A DNA stretch of 64,000 nucleotides from DASRDR01 sp963812945 [NCBI: uncultured Candidatus Rokubacteria bacterium] (GTDB lineage Bacteria; Methylomirabilota; Methylomirabilia; Rokubacteriales), in assembly GCA_963812945.1 (NCBI GenBank), contig CAWEXD010000008.1, positions 1,116,001 through 1,180,000 of the forward strand. Direction: 5' to 3'. Of this stretch, positions 36,275-44,987 are shown in pieces (position 1 is the first letter of the stretch; every line of letters begins with the position of its first letter). A model generated the notes under the pieces. That model was not told the origin of the DNA and did not search any database. It worked only from the letters and a program-made list of their open reading frames with translations. The position numbers and the translations under genes are program-made.

Positions 36275-38014
36275 ATGACCAGAACGCCCCTCGGTCGCGC
36301 CGTGGCGACGCTCGCGGCCGTCCAGACTGTCGCGTGGCGGCGGGGCGTGTCGGCCGCGGTGGTCCGGGCGGAGTGGGCCCAGGCCCGGGCGCGCGAGGAG
36401 CGCCGTCGAGCCGACCCGGGGACGCCGCTCGGCGGCCGCGCGGTCTCGCGGCGCGCGTTTCTCGCCGGCGCCGGCGCCACGGCGGCCTGGCTCGCGTCTC
36501 GCCCCGATTGGCTCGAGGGCGCGACGCCCCCGGCGTCGAAGAAGGCGCCGGCGCGGAAGCCGCCGGCCGTCGTCGCCGTCGTCGGCGCGGGCCTCGGCGG
36601 GCTGTGCGCCGCCCTCACGCTCCACGACGCCGGCGTGGCCGCCACCGTGTACGAGGCTGCCCAGCAGGTCGGCGGGCGGGTCCACTCGAACGGAGGCTAC
36701 TGGCGGGACGGCCAGGTGAGCGAGTGGTGCGGCGAGCTCATCAACACCGACCACCAGACCGTCCTCCGCCTGGCCCGGCGCTTCGGCCTCCCGACGGTCG
36801 ACCTCCACGCCGGTCAGGCGGCGGGGGCGGAGGACGCCTATCACGTCCTGGGCGCCCTCTATCCGGTTGCCGACGCGGACCGGGACTTCCGGGCCGTGTA
36901 CCCCCTGCTCAAGCGGGACCTCGACGCGGCGGGCGACGAGACGACCCATCGCACCAAGACCGCGGCGGGCGTGGCCCTCGACCGGATGAGCATCCGGGAG
37001 TGGATCGACGCGCGCGTGCCGGGGGGTGTGTCGTCCCGGCTCGGCCGGCTCCTCGACGTCGGATACGCGCTCGAGTACGGCGCGGTCACGACCGACCAGT
37101 CCGCGCTCAACCTCGTCTACCTGCTGGGAGAGCAGCCCCCGGGCGGACGTCTTTCGCTCACCGGGCTTTCCGACGAGCGCTTCCGGATCGCCGGGGGCAA
37201 CGATCGCCTTCCCAGGGCCGTCGCCGCGCGGCTGCCGAAGGATTCGCTCCGCCTCGGGTGGCGTTTCCGGGCGCTCGCGCGGGAGGCTGACGGCCGGATC
37301 GCGCTCGACTTCGAGACCCCCGACGGGGCGAAGAGCGTCCGGGCCGATCACGTGATCCTGGCGCTGCCGTTCGCTGTCCTCCGGGGCCTCGACTACGCGC
37401 GGGCGGGCTTCGATCCGCTGAAGCGCCGCGCCATCGAGGAGCTCGGCATGGGGCGGAACTCGAAGCTCCACCTCCAGCTGTCGCGCCGCGCCTGGCGGCG
37501 ACCCGACGCGGCGCGCCCGGGCACGGGCGTTGTGGCCACCGATCGCGGCCCGCTCTTGACCTGGGAGTCGTCGCGCGGCCAGTCCGGCGGGAGCGGGCTG
37601 CTCGTCTGCTACGGCCTCGACGATGCCTCCGGCGCGGTTGCGGCCCCGCTCCCCTGGACGGACGCGAGCGCCCACACGCACGTGGCCGACGTGGCGCGAT
37701 CCACGCTCGCGGCTCTCGAGCTGGTCTGGCCCGGCGTCACTCCAGAGTGGAACGGACTCGCGACGCTCTCGGTGCCGTTCCTCGATCCCAACGTCAGCGG
37801 CTCCTATTCCTATTACCGCGTCGGGCAGTACCACACGTTCGGCGGGTACGAGGGGGTCCGGCAGCGCAACGTCCACTTCACGGGCGAGCACACGTCACCG
37901 GAGTTCCAGGGCTTCATGGAAGGAGCTGCCGCCGAAGGGGTGCGCGCGGGCCGGGCGGTCCTGGCCGATCTCCGCCCGGCGCCCCGCTCGGCGCCGAAGA
38001 AGCCCCGGCGATGA
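36275..38014 (+). CDS. Secreted flavin amine oxidase with an internal Tat-like motif
   Basis: 579 residues. The FAD-binding GAGLGGLCAALTLHDAG lies near residue 103, and YEAAQQVGGRVHSN follows. The C-terminal NVHFTGEHTSPEFQGFMEGA matches the flavin-containing monoamine oxidase group, which oxidises amines or polyamines to aldehydes, ammonia and H2O2. SRRAFLAGAGATAAW, a good Tat motif, begins only near residue 58, after an Arg-rich lead-in that starts at ATG 36275. Either the true start is downstream or the lead-in is unusually long. The downstream CoA-transferase genes on the same strand begin 73 bases later. Substrate unknown. Confidence 0.85.
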   Translation: MTRTPLGRAVATLAAVQTVAWRRGVSAAVVRAEWAQARAREERRRADPGTPLGGRAVSRRAFLAGAGATAAWLASRPDWLEGATPPASKKAPARKPPAVVAVVGAGLGGLCAALTLHDAGVAATVYEAAQQVGGRVHSNGGYWRDGQVSEWCGELINTDHQTVLRLARRFGLPTVDLHAGQAAGAEDAYHVLGALYPVADADRDFRAVYPLLKRDLDAAGDETTHRTKTAAGVALDRMSIREWIDARVPGGVSSRLGRLLDVGYALEYGAVTTDQSALNLVYLLGEQPPGGRLSLTGLSDERFRIAGGNDRLPRAVAARLPKDSLRLGWRFRALAREADGRIALDFETPDGAKSVRADHVILALPFAVLRGLDYARAGFDPLKRRAIEELGMGRNSKLHLQLSRRAWRRPDAARPGTGVVATDRGPLLTWESSRGQSGGSGLLVCYGLDDASGAVAAPLPWTDASAHTHVADVARSTLAALELVWPGVTPEWNGLATLSVPFLDPNVSGSYSYYRVGQYHTFGGYEGVRQRNVHFTGEHTSPEFQGFMEGAAAEGVRAGRAVLADLRPAPRSAPKKPRR

Positions 38015-38087
38015 CCCCGGCGCGGCTCCTCCGGACCGTGACGCCACGCACGACTCGCCGCTGGGCCGGGGCCGGCCGGCTTCCGCG

Positions 38088-38891
38088 ATGAGCGACGGCA
38101 AGCTCGTCTCGCTGGCGCACGCGGCGGCGCTGGTCGCCGACGGGGACCACATCACGATCGGCGGCGTGATGCTTCATCGGATCCCCGCGGCGTTCGTGCG
38201 GGAGCTCGCCCGGCAGGGCCGGCGAGGTCTGCGCCTGTCGAAACCCTCGCCCTCCTACGACCTCGACCTCCTCTGCGCCGCCGGGTGCCTCGCCGAGGTT
38301 GACGCCGGCGTCGCGTCGTTCGAGTCGGCGTTCGGCGGGGCCCTGCCCGGCTACCGTCGCGCGGTCGAGACGGGGCTCGTCCGGGTCCGGGAGTTCTCCT
38401 GCGTGGGCGTGATGACCGGGCTGCGTGCCGCGTCCCTGGGCGTGCCCTTCGAGCCCGTGCCGGGATTCGTCGGCACCGACCTGCCGGACACTGCCGACTT
38501 CCGGACGGTGAAGGACCCGTGGACGGGCACCGAGATCTACGTGGTGCCGGCCCTCCGGCCCCGCTGGGCGATCCTGCACGTCCAGGAGTCGGATGTGAGA
38601 GGCAACGCGCGGATCTTCGGCTCGCCCGGTTACGACATCCTGATGGCCCAGGCGGCCGACCGTGTGATCTTGACGGCGGAGCGGATCGTCGCCTCCAGCG
38701 AGCTGGCCAAACTGCCGGAATTGACCGTGATTTCAGATCTGGTGGTTGCGGCGGTGGTGGAGATGCCCGGAGGCGCGCAACCCGGAGACTGCTCGGGCTG
38801 CTACGAGGTGGACGACGCGGGCGTGCAACGCTACCTCGACGCATCGCGGAGCCTCGATGGCCTGCGCGCCTACCTGGAGTCGGTCCTCTGA
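38088..38891 (+). CDS. CoA-transferase subunit A (glutaconate/IpdA type)
   Basis: 267 residues from ATG 38088. The N-terminal pattern LVADGDHITIGGVMLHRIP is the usual CoA-transferase alpha start; later come the core FVGTDLPDTADFRTV and GYDILMAQAADRVILTAERI. With subunit B it would move CoA between carboxylic acids, as in glutaconate CoA-transferase or the IpdAB steroid-ring hydrolase pair. The catalytic glutamate is not obvious from motif alone, so an IpdAB-like non-transferase role is possible. Its stop is 53 bases before subunit B. Confidence 0.85.
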   Translation: MSDGKLVSLAHAAALVADGDHITIGGVMLHRIPAAFVRELARQGRRGLRLSKPSPSYDLDLLCAAGCLAEVDAGVASFESAFGGALPGYRRAVETGLVRVREFSCVGVMTGLRAASLGVPFEPVPGFVGTDLPDTADFRTVKDPWTGTEIYVVPALRPRWAILHVQESDVRGNARIFGSPGYDILMAQAADRVILTAERIVASSELAKLPELTVISDLVVAAVVEMPGGAQPGDCSGCYEVDDAGVQRYLDASRSLDGLRAYLESVL

Positions 38892-38944
38892 CGCTCACGC
38901 CGGCGAGGGCCCGGCCGGATGGGGACGCCGGCGCTCCCGCGGTC

Positions 38945-39640
38945 ATGGCGGTCACGCTGGCCCGGTTGCTCCGTGACGGCGAGGTGGCGTGCCACGGGGT
39001 GAACTCGATCCTGCCGTCCCTCGCGATTGCCCTGGCCCGCCGCCTTCACGCCCCGCGACTTCGCCACCTGTCCATCGGGGGCGGGCTTGACGGCGCCCCG
39101 CTCACGCTCCCGCGCTCGTCGTCGGGCTCCGGTTGGCTCACGGGCTCGCCCATCGTCCTGTCGAACGTCGATTTCTATCAGCTGGCCTTCCGTGGGCGGA
39201 TCGACGTGATGCTGCTGGGCGGCATCCAGATCGACCGCCGAGGCCGCGTGAACTCGACGGTGATCGGTGACTTCGCGCGGCCCCGCGTGCGGCTGCCCGG
39301 GGGCGGTGGCGCGGCCACCCTGTTCCAGGTGGTTCGGCGCGTGATCGTCTTCCGGACGCGTCACGACGCGCAGTCGCTGGTCCCCGCCGTCGACTTCGTC
39401 ACGGCGACGGGCAACCTCGACCGGGTGGTGACACCGCTCGGCGTGTTCCGGGCGACGGCGGAGGGGCTCCGGCTCGAAGCACTCCAACCCGGCGCCTCGC
39501 TGGAGGAGGTCGCCCGCCGCACGGGCTTTCCCGTCGATCCGCTCCCCGGGCTGTCCACTCTCGCGCCGCCGACGGCTGCCGAGCTGGACGCCCTCGCGGC
39601 TCTCGACCCGGAGCGACTCCGCGACCTCGACTTCCGCTGA
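38945..39640 (+). CDS. CoA-transferase subunit B (glutaconate/IpdB type)
   Basis: 231 residues from ATG 38945, the first usable start. The open frame extends upstream to the subunit A stop, with no ATG or GTG at a natural position. Family blocks are VACHGVNSILPSLAIALARR, FRGRIDVMLLGGIQIDRRG, VNSTVIGDF and FVTATGNL. It pairs with subunit A. The 136 bases after it hold the strong promoter of mrp. Confidence 0.85.
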   Translation: MAVTLARLLRDGEVACHGVNSILPSLAIALARRLHAPRLRHLSIGGGLDGAPLTLPRSSSGSGWLTGSPIVLSNVDFYQLAFRGRIDVMLLGGIQIDRRGRVNSTVIGDFARPRVRLPGGGGAATLFQVVRRVIVFRTRHDAQSLVPAVDFVTATGNLDRVVTPLGVFRATAEGLRLEALQPGASLEEVARRTGFPVDPLPGLSTLAPPTAAELDALAALDPERLRDLDFR

Positions 39641-39739
39641 GCGGCCGCGCGGATGCGCGCAGGACCCGAGCGCGTTCGTCGGCCGCACGCCGCAACCCGC
39701 GTCCTGGCGGCGTTTTCGTGCGCCAGGGGGGCGGTTTGC

Positions 39740-39768
39740 TTGACCCCCCCTGGACCCTTCCGTATAGT
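39740..39768 (+). promoter_or_regulatory. Strong sigma-70 promoter of mrp, predicting a leaderless mRNA
   Basis: TTGACC (-35, 39740-39745) and TATAGT (-10, 39763-39768) are separated by 17 bases. The start point should fall near 39775-39776, one or two bases before ATG 39777. The transcript would therefore be leaderless or nearly so. GAGG at 39769-39772 lies upstream of that start point and could not act as a ribosome binding site. Confidence 0.65.
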
Positions 39769-39776
39769 GAGGCGCG

Positions 39777-40907
39777 ATGAGCCTATTTGGCGGAAGCAAG
39801 GCGGCGCTCACGAAGGAGGCCGTCCTGGCGGCGCTCCGCGGGGTGGTCGATCCCAACCTCGGCCGGGACATCGTGACGCTCGGCCTCGTCGAGGGATTGA
39901 CGGTCGAGGATGGGCACGTCGCCTTCACGCTCCAGTTCACCGGCGAGCAGCCGCCCCTGGCCCGGGCCGAGATCCACAGCCGGGCGCGGAAGCTGGTGCA
40001 GGCGCTTCCCGGGGTGTCCGACGTCAAGGCCGGGATCGCCTCGCGCACCGCGGCCGCCCAGGGGGCCGGCCACGGCCACGGGCACGCCCACGGACCCGGG
40101 AAGGGCGCTCCCGAGGAGCTGATTCCCGAGGTGAAGCACACCATCGCGGTGTCCTCCGGGAAGGGCGGGGTGGGGAAATCGACGGTGGCCGTCAATCTCG
40201 CGCTCGGGCTTCACGCGGAGGGCGCGGCCGTCGGGATCGTGGACGTGGACGTGTACGGGCCCAACATTCCCCTCATGATCGGGGCCCGCGGCCGCCCGTC
40301 GATGGTCGCGAACCGCATCGTGCCCGTCGAGGCCTACGGCGTGAAGGTCATGTCGATCGGGTTCTTCGTGAAGGAGGGCGACCCCGTGATCTGGCGGGGC
40401 CCGATGATCCACTCGGCGGTCCAGCAGTTCCTGAAGGACGTCGAGTGGGGCCCGCTCGACTACCTCGTCTTCGACATGCCCCCCGGCACGGGTGACGCCC
40501 AGCTCTCGCTGTCCCAGACGCTGCCGCTGTCGGGCGCGATCATGGTCACGACGCCCCAGGAGGTGTCGCTGCTGGACGTCCGCAAGGGTCTGCAGATGTT
40601 CCGGAAGATGAACGTGCCGGTCCTAGGCATCGTGGAGAACATGGCGGGCTTCGCATGTCCTCACTGCGGTCACGAGACGCCGATCTTCGGCGAGGGCGGT
40701 GGGGCGAAGCTCGCCAGCGAGTTCGACGTGCCCGTCCTGGGGTCGATTCCAATCGATCCGGAGACCCGCATCGGGGGGGATTCGGGCGAGCCGATCGTGG
40801 TGGCGCGCCCCTCGTCGCCCCAGGCGGACGCCTTCCGACGCATGGCGGCGGCGGTGCGGGAGCGCCTGGCCGGGGTCACGGCGCCGAAGCTGCCCCTCAT
40901 CAGCTGA
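39777..40907 (+). CDS. mrp: Mrp/ApbC-type Fe-S cluster carrier ATPase
   Basis: 376 residues. An N-terminal MIP18/DUF59 domain covers about 10-85. A His/Gly linker (GHGHGHAHG, about 97-105) leads to the NBP35-type ATPase. Its P-loop is SSGKGGVGKST (126-136), followed by DVDVYGPNIP, DMPPGTGDAQ and the cluster-binding C294-x2-C297 in FACPHCGH. It carries and delivers [4Fe-4S] clusters to apo-enzymes in the cytosol. The histidine-rich linker is a less usual addition that may bind metal. It is the first gene of an apparent four-gene operon ending in the sigma-54 regulator. Confidence 0.93.
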   Translation: MSLFGGSKAALTKEAVLAALRGVVDPNLGRDIVTLGLVEGLTVEDGHVAFTLQFTGEQPPLARAEIHSRARKLVQALPGVSDVKAGIASRTAAAQGAGHGHGHAHGPGKGAPEELIPEVKHTIAVSSGKGGVGKSTVAVNLALGLHAEGAAVGIVDVDVYGPNIPLMIGARGRPSMVANRIVPVEAYGVKVMSIGFFVKEGDPVIWRGPMIHSAVQQFLKDVEWGPLDYLVFDMPPGTGDAQLSLSQTLPLSGAIMVTTPQEVSLLDVRKGLQMFRKMNVPVLGIVENMAGFACPHCGHETPIFGEGGGAKLASEFDVPVLGSIPIDPETRIGGDSGEPIVVARPSSPQADAFRRMAAAVRERLAGVTAPKLPLIS

Positions 40908-40922
40908 CAGGCGCGCGAACCG

Positions 40923-41591
40923 GTGCACGAGCGCCGCATCCCGATCTTCCCGCTGCCCGAGGTCGTGTTTTTCCCGGAGACCGTGCTTCCGCTCCACGTG
41001 TTCGAGCCCCGGTACCGGCAGATGGTCGCGGATTGCCTCGCGGGGGACCGGTGGCTCGGCGTGGTCATGCTGCGCCCCGGGTGGGAGAAGGACTACCAGG
41101 GCCGCCCGCCGGTGCATTCCGTGGCTGGCGCCGGAGAGGTGATCCAAGCGGAGGCGCTGGCCGACGGCCGGTACAACGTCCTTCTCGACGGTCGAGCGCG
41201 AGTCCGGATCCTGGAGGAGGATGGGCCCGAGGGACGCCTCTACCGCGTGGCGCGGGTGCAGCGGCTGGCGGACCGGGGGCCGAGCCCGGATGATCGGACC
41301 TTCCAAGGCCGTCTCCAGGAATTGCGGGCGGCCCACGCCCGTCTCCTTCTGGCGCTCGGGCAGTCGCACCCCGACGTCGTCGGGCGGCTCACCGTGGCCG
41401 GCGCGTCCCCGGGCGCGGTGATCGATCGGATCGTGTCGGCCGTCGTGCCCGACGCGGAGGTCCGGCAGCACGTGCTCGAGACGGTGGACGTGAGCGAGCG
41501 GCTGGATCTCGCGGTGGGGGCGCTGAGCGAGCTCCTGACCATGGTGGCCGGACGCGAGGGTGACGACGAGGAAGAGTCCGATGACGCCTGA
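40923..41591 (+). CDS. LON substrate-binding-domain protein
   Basis: 222 residues from GTG 40923, 15 bases after mrp. The Lon N-terminal (LAN) domain is recognisable: IPIFPLPEVVFFPETVLPLHVFEPRYRQMV, then GVVMLRP, with a helical C-terminal half. No ATPase or protease domain follows, so it is a stand-alone LON-domain protein of unknown function, presumably binding unfolded or specific polypeptides. The C-terminus is very acidic ([13 protein letters not shown]). Its stop overlaps the start of the next gene. Confidence 0.9.
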   Translation: MHERRIPIFPLPEVVFFPETVLPLHVFEPRYRQMVADCLAGDRWLGVVMLRPGWEKDYQGRPPVHSVAGAGEVIQAEALADGRYNVLLDGRARVRILEEDGPEGRLYRVARVQRLADRGPSPDDRTFQGRLQELRAAHARLLLALGQSHPDVVGRLTVAGASPGAVIDRIVSAVVPDAEVRQHVLETVDVSERLDLAVGALSELLTMVAGREGDDEEESDDA

Positions 41592-42309
41592 GGCGGGGCG
41601 GAGGTCGAGGCTCGCCGCCCGCCGCGCCGTCCTCGGCTCGGCGCTCGCGCTCCTCCTCCTGTCGGGCGGCGCGGCGGCGGGAGAGCAGTGGGGCTGGCTC
41701 GGCGTTCGGATCCGCGATCTGACCGAGCAGGAGACGGAGGATCTCAGCAAGAGGCTCGGCATTCGCGAGGGCTACGGCGTCCTGATCGCCCAGGTCATGA
41801 AGGAGACGCCGGCCGAGGCGGCGGGGCTGCGGGACGGCGACCTGGTCGTGGCCGTCGATGGGCGGCCGATCGTGGAGACGCGAGCGCTCCAGCGCCTGGT
41901 GGGCGCCACGCCCGCGGGGCGTGACATCGCGCTCGTCGTGCTCCGCGAGCAGGCCCGCCGGGAGCTCCGGGTGCGCGTCGGGCCGATGCCCCCCGAGGTG
42001 GTCGCCGACCGGGTCGCCCTCGAGTTCGGTTTCTACGTGCGGGACGTGATCGAGGGCCAGGCCGGGGCGCCCGTGGAGTCGAAGGTCCCGGTGGTGGCGG
42101 GCGTCGCCGAGCGGAGCTCCGCGGCCCGCGCGGGCCTCCTCGCCGGGGACCGGATCGTCGCCATCAACGACGCCGAGGTCGACACGGTCGAGGGCTTCCG
42201 ACAGCGAACCCAGAACCTTCTCCTGCGCGACGCCATTCGTCTGCGCGTCGAGCGCAAGGGCGAGCAGGTCATGCTCGTCCTGCCGCCCGCGCAGACGTCG
42301 AGCCGCTGA
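41581..42309 (+). CDS. Secreted double-PDZ-domain protein
   Basis: 242 residues from ATG 41581, which overlaps the LON-protein stop by 11 bases and has GAGGAAGAG upstream. A signal anchor ([18 protein letters not shown]) is followed by two PDZ domains. The first, about 35-120, begins [15 protein letters not shown] and contains [29 protein letters not shown]. The second, about 150-240, contains [20 protein letters not shown]. This resembles the tail of a DegP/HtrA protein without a protease domain, so it probably recruits a partner protease or outer-membrane protein in the periplasm. It lies directly before the sigma-54 regulator. Confidence 0.9.
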   Translation: MTPEAGRRSRLAARRAVLGSALALLLLSGGAAAGEQWGWLGVRIRDLTEQETEDLSKRLGIREGYGVLIAQVMKETPAEAAGLRDGDLVVAVDGRPIVETRALQRLVGATPAGRDIALVVLREQARRELRVRVGPMPPEVVADRVALEFGFYVRDVIEGQAGAPVESKVPVVAGVAERSSAARAGLLAGDRIVAINDAEVDTVEGFRQRTQNLLLRDAIRLRVERKGEQVMLVLPPAQTSSR

Positions 42310-43685
42310 TGAAGCGCCTGCACATCCTGGTCGTGGAGGACGACGAGACACTGCGCGACCTCCTCGGGGAAGTGCTGCGGGGGTGGGGGTACCAGACCGT
42401 CGTGGTCTCGAGCGGCGCCCGGGCCGTCGAGCTCCTCGAGACCCAGCTCTTCGAGGTGGCCGTCCTGGACATCCACCTGCCGGAGATGGACGGGGTGGAG
42501 CTCCTGCGTCACCTCAAGCGCCACGACCCCTCCATCGAGGTGCTCATGATGACGGGGGACCCCACCGTGTCGACGGCGGTGGAGACCCTGAAGCTGGGCG
42601 CGTACGACTACCTGACGAAGCCTCTGATCCTGGAGGAGCTCCGCCACCTGCTGGACCACATCCTGGAGCGGCGGCTCCTGCGCCAGGAGGTCAACGCGCT
42701 GCGGAGCCGGCTCGGCGAGCAGCTGCGCGTGAGCGAGCTCGTCGGCGTCTCCCCGGCCATGGAAGCGGTGAAGGGGATGATCGTCCGCGTGGCGCCGGCG
42801 GACTCGCCGGTGCTGATCGAGGGCGAGAGCGGCACGGGGAAGGAGCTGGTGGCGGCGGCGATCCACCGGCTCTCTGCCCGCTCCAGCGGGCCCTTCATCA
42901 CGGTCAACTGCGGTGCGGTGCCCTCGGACCTCCTGGAGTCGGAGTTCTTCGGCCACGTCCGCGGCGCGTTCTCCGGCGCGGTGGCGGACACGCTCGGCCT
43001 GTTCCGCTCCGCCCACGGGGGCACGATCTTCCTCGACGAGGTGGCCGAGCTCCCGCCTGCGCTCCAGGTCAAGCTGCTCCGGGTTCTCCAGGAGAAGGAC
43101 GTGCGGCCGGTGGGATCGACGCGGAGCTACTCCGTCGACACGCGGGTCATCGCCGCCACGAACAAGAACCTCGATACTGCGATCAAGGACGGGAGCCTCC
43201 GGCAGGACCTCTTCTACCGGCTGAACGTCGTCCGGATCCAGATGCCGCCGCTTCGCGAGCGGAAGCCCGACGTGCCGGCGCTGGTGACCGCGTTCATCCG
43301 ACTGTTCAATCAGCGCTTCAATCGCGAGATCAAGGGAATCGCCCCGGACGCGATGGCCGCGCTCCTTGCGTACGATTTCCCCGGCAACGTGCGCGAGCTC
43401 GAGAACCTGATCGAGCGCGCCTACGCGCTCGGGGCGCGCGACCAGATTCGCATGGCCGATCTGCCGGCGCTCGGCGGGCCGGCGCGGAGCGAGCCCGCGG
43501 CCACGGCAGCCCCGGCGGCGGTTGCCGCGACGAGCAGCACGGTCCCGACGCTGGCTCAGGCCGAGCGAGAGCTGATCCTGCGGGCGCTCGAGATCCACCG
43601 GAACGACCGCGCCAAGGCCGCGCGGGCCCTCGGGCTGTCGAGCCGAACGCTCTACCGGCGGCTCAAGGAGTACGGCATCAGCTGA
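42309..43685 (+). CDS. Sigma-54-dependent response regulator (NtrC family)
   Basis: 458 residues, starting one base inside the PDZ gene stop (TGATG). The receiver (1-120) has acidic pair E10-D12 and phospho-acceptor D54 in [13 protein letters not shown]. The AAA+ domain (about 145-380) has Walker [10 protein letters not shown] and Walker [12 protein letters not shown]. The sigma-54 contact loop reads GAFSGA instead of the canonical GAFTGA. The C-terminal Fis-type helix-turn-helix reads [23 protein letters not shown]. It activates transcription from -24/-12 promoters. A candidate promoter and enhancer-like repeats lie just downstream (43692-43863). No partner kinase is adjacent. Confidence 0.95.
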   Translation: MKRLHILVVEDDETLRDLLGEVLRGWGYQTVVVSSGARAVELLETQLFEVAVLDIHLPEMDGVELLRHLKRHDPSIEVLMMTGDPTVSTAVETLKLGAYDYLTKPLILEELRHLLDHILERRLLRQEVNALRSRLGEQLRVSELVGVSPAMEAVKGMIVRVAPADSPVLIEGESGTGKELVAAAIHRLSARSSGPFITVNCGAVPSDLLESEFFGHVRGAFSGAVADTLGLFRSAHGGTIFLDEVAELPPALQVKLLRVLQEKDVRPVGSTRSYSVDTRVIAATNKNLDTAIKDGSLRQDLFYRLNVVRIQMPPLRERKPDVPALVTAFIRLFNQRFNREIKGIAPDAMAALLAYDFPGNVRELENLIERAYALGARDQIRMADLPALGGPARSEPAATAAPAAVAATSSTVPTLAQAERELILRALEIHRNDRAKAARALGLSSRTLYRRLKEYGIS

Positions 43686-43705
43686 CGTGACTGTCATGCC
43701 AAAGT

Positions 43706-43722
43706 GACAGGACAAACCTGTC
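43706..43722 (+). terminator. Short hairpin after the sigma-54 regulator gene
   Basis: GACAGG (43706-43711) pairs with CCTGTC (43717-43722) around the loop ACAAA. It overlaps a TGTCA...TGACA inverted repeat (43692-43709), so it could be a weak terminator or a protein-binding site. Confidence 0.35.
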
Positions 43723-43743
43723 TCCCGGCCGGAAGTCCTCCAG

Positions 43744-43776
43744 TGCCAACGAGGCCGGCTCTGGGACCTGTTGGCA
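43744..43776 (+). promoter_or_regulatory. Enhancer-like inverted repeat
   Basis: TGCCAAC (43744-43750) and GTTGGCA (43770-43776) form a perfect seven-base inverted repeat with a 19-base spacer, about 75-105 bases upstream of the candidate sigma-54 promoter. That distance is typical for sites bound by NtrC-family activators. Confidence 0.4.
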
Positions 43777-43848
43777 GGCGTTGCTGGAAAGGTCCTGCTG
43801 ACGGGGCAATCCGAGCAGGCTGACGGCTCCTAGAGCGGCGTGAGCCCG

Positions 43849-43863
43849 TGGCATCCTCCTTGC
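43849..43863 (+). promoter_or_regulatory. Candidate sigma-54 (-24/-12) promoter
   Basis: TGGCAT followed by TTGC gives GG at 43850-43851 and GC at 43862-43863 with ten bases between, the defining sigma-54 spacing. Transcription would start near 43874. The ATG at 43879 would then have almost no leader. The receiver gene's functional start could instead be GTG 43918, or the match could be fortuitous. Confidence 0.5.
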
Positions 43864-43878
43864 ACGACCCATCAGGCC

Positions 43879-44280
43879 ATGACCCACCCGTCAGGTCTGG
43901 AGCGGGACGACGCACTCGTGCTGGTGGTCGACGCCGACGACGAGGCCGGGCGGGCTCTGGCGGACCACTTTGCCCGGCGCGGCTTCCGTGTGAGTCATAC
44001 GGCGCTTGGGCAGGACGCCCTCGACCTCGCGCACGCCGGGCGCCTCCGGGCGGCGATCGTCGACGTGGCGCTTCGCGACATGTCGGGCCACGCCCTCGTG
44101 TCGCGCCTGAAGGAGATCGACCCTCGGGCGCACGTGCTCATGACCACCGGCGACTACCGGCCGGAGTTCGAGGTGCGCGCCCGCCAGATCGGGATCCTGC
44201 ACTATGCGCCGAAGCCGGCGGATCCCGAGCGGCTCGAGGCCGTCGTGGCCAAGGCCCTCGGCATCGTGCAGTCCGGCTGA
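43879..44280 (+). CDS. Single-domain receiver protein
   Basis: 133 residues from ATG 43879 (GTG 43918 is an alternative). A CheY-like fold is evident: acidic pocket VVDADDEAG, phospho-acceptor Asp in AAIVDVALRDMSG, LMTTGDY at the switch position and APKPADPE with the conserved Lys. No output domain is present. It follows the sigma-54 regulator after 193 bases containing repeats and a -24/-12 promoter, so it may be a target of that regulator or share a phosphorelay with it. Confidence 0.82.
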   Translation: MTHPSGLERDDALVLVVDADDEAGRALADHFARRGFRVSHTALGQDALDLAHAGRLRAAIVDVALRDMSGHALVSRLKEIDPRAHVLMTTGDYRPEFEVRARQIGILHYAPKPADPERLEAVVAKALGIVQSG

Positions 44281-44429
44281 TCCGCGCTTCCCCGCAAGAG
44301 TCTCGACCCCTCGACCCCTTGACCCACGCTCGGTGAGGGGTGTATCACCCCCTGTAGGCTCTTCGAGCAGGGCTTCGGACAGGCCGTAGCGTCCGAGGCG
44401 TTTCACTCAGCGAAAGCAAGGGGGACGCG

Positions 44430-44954
44430 ATGCAGCTCACCGGCAAGCGTGTGGCCATTCTGGCCGAGAACATGTACCAGGAGATGGAGCTCTGGGTTCC
44501 CTACTATCGACTCAAGGAGGAGGGAGCCGAGGTCCACGTGGTGGGTGGCGGCGGGGCCAAGAGCTATGCCTCGAAGCACGGATACCCGGTCAGCGTGGAC
44601 GTTCAGGCCGAGCAGGTCAACGCCGTCGAGTACGACGCCGTGGTCATCCCGGGCGGCTTCGCGCCGGATCTCATGCGGCGCTCCCCGGCCATGGTGAAGC
44701 TCGTGCGAGACGCCTTCGGCGAGGGCAAGGTCGTGGCGGCGATCTGCCACGCCGGCTGGATGCCGGCGTCGGCGGGAATCCTCAAGGGAAAGCGCGCCAC
44801 GAGCTTCTTCTCGATCAAGGATGACCTGGTGAACGCCGGAGCCACCTGGGTCGACCAGGAGGTCGTCGTGGACGGGAACCTGATCACGTCGCGGAAGCCC
44901 GACGACCTGCCCGCCTTCTGCCGGGAGATCGTGAAGGCCCTCGCGAAGCGGTGA
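44430..44954 (+). CDS. DJ-1/PfpI family protein
   Basis: 174 residues. The family marks are RVAILAENMYQEMELWVP with the conserved Glu, VVIPGGFAPDLMR, and the nucleophile elbow AAICHAGWM, whose Cys-His pair is the PfpI active site. PfpI/YhbO members act as intracellular proteases or as glyoxalase-like deglycases under stress. The complete C-H motif suggests an active enzyme, although the substrate is not predictable. The ATG is preceded by GGGGGACGCG. The 149 bases upstream contain no gene. Confidence 0.9.
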   Translation: MQLTGKRVAILAENMYQEMELWVPYYRLKEEGAEVHVVGGGGAKSYASKHGYPVSVDVQAEQVNAVEYDAVVIPGGFAPDLMRRSPAMVKLVRDAFGEGKVVAAICHAGWMPASAGILKGKRATSFFSIKDDLVNAGATWVDQEVVVDGNLITSRKPDDLPAFCREIVKALAKR

Positions 44955-44960
44955 CGTACC

Positions 44961-44986
44961 GGCGGGGGCCCTCCGGGGCTCCCGCC
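44961..44986. terminator. Bidirectional terminator hairpin between convergent genes
   Basis: GGCGGGGGCC (44961-44970) pairs with GGGCTCCCGCC-type sequence at 44977-44986: ten pairs including one G-T, with a six-base loop. It fills the 33-base gap between the PfpI and hydroxyacid dehydrogenase stops. Confidence 0.6.
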
Positions 44987-44987
44987 G

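Noticed and set aside
39641-39739. Possible gene between the CoA-transferase and mrp
   Set aside because: No start with a ribosome binding site and no plausible protein; the segment appears to be upstream sequence of the mrp promoter.
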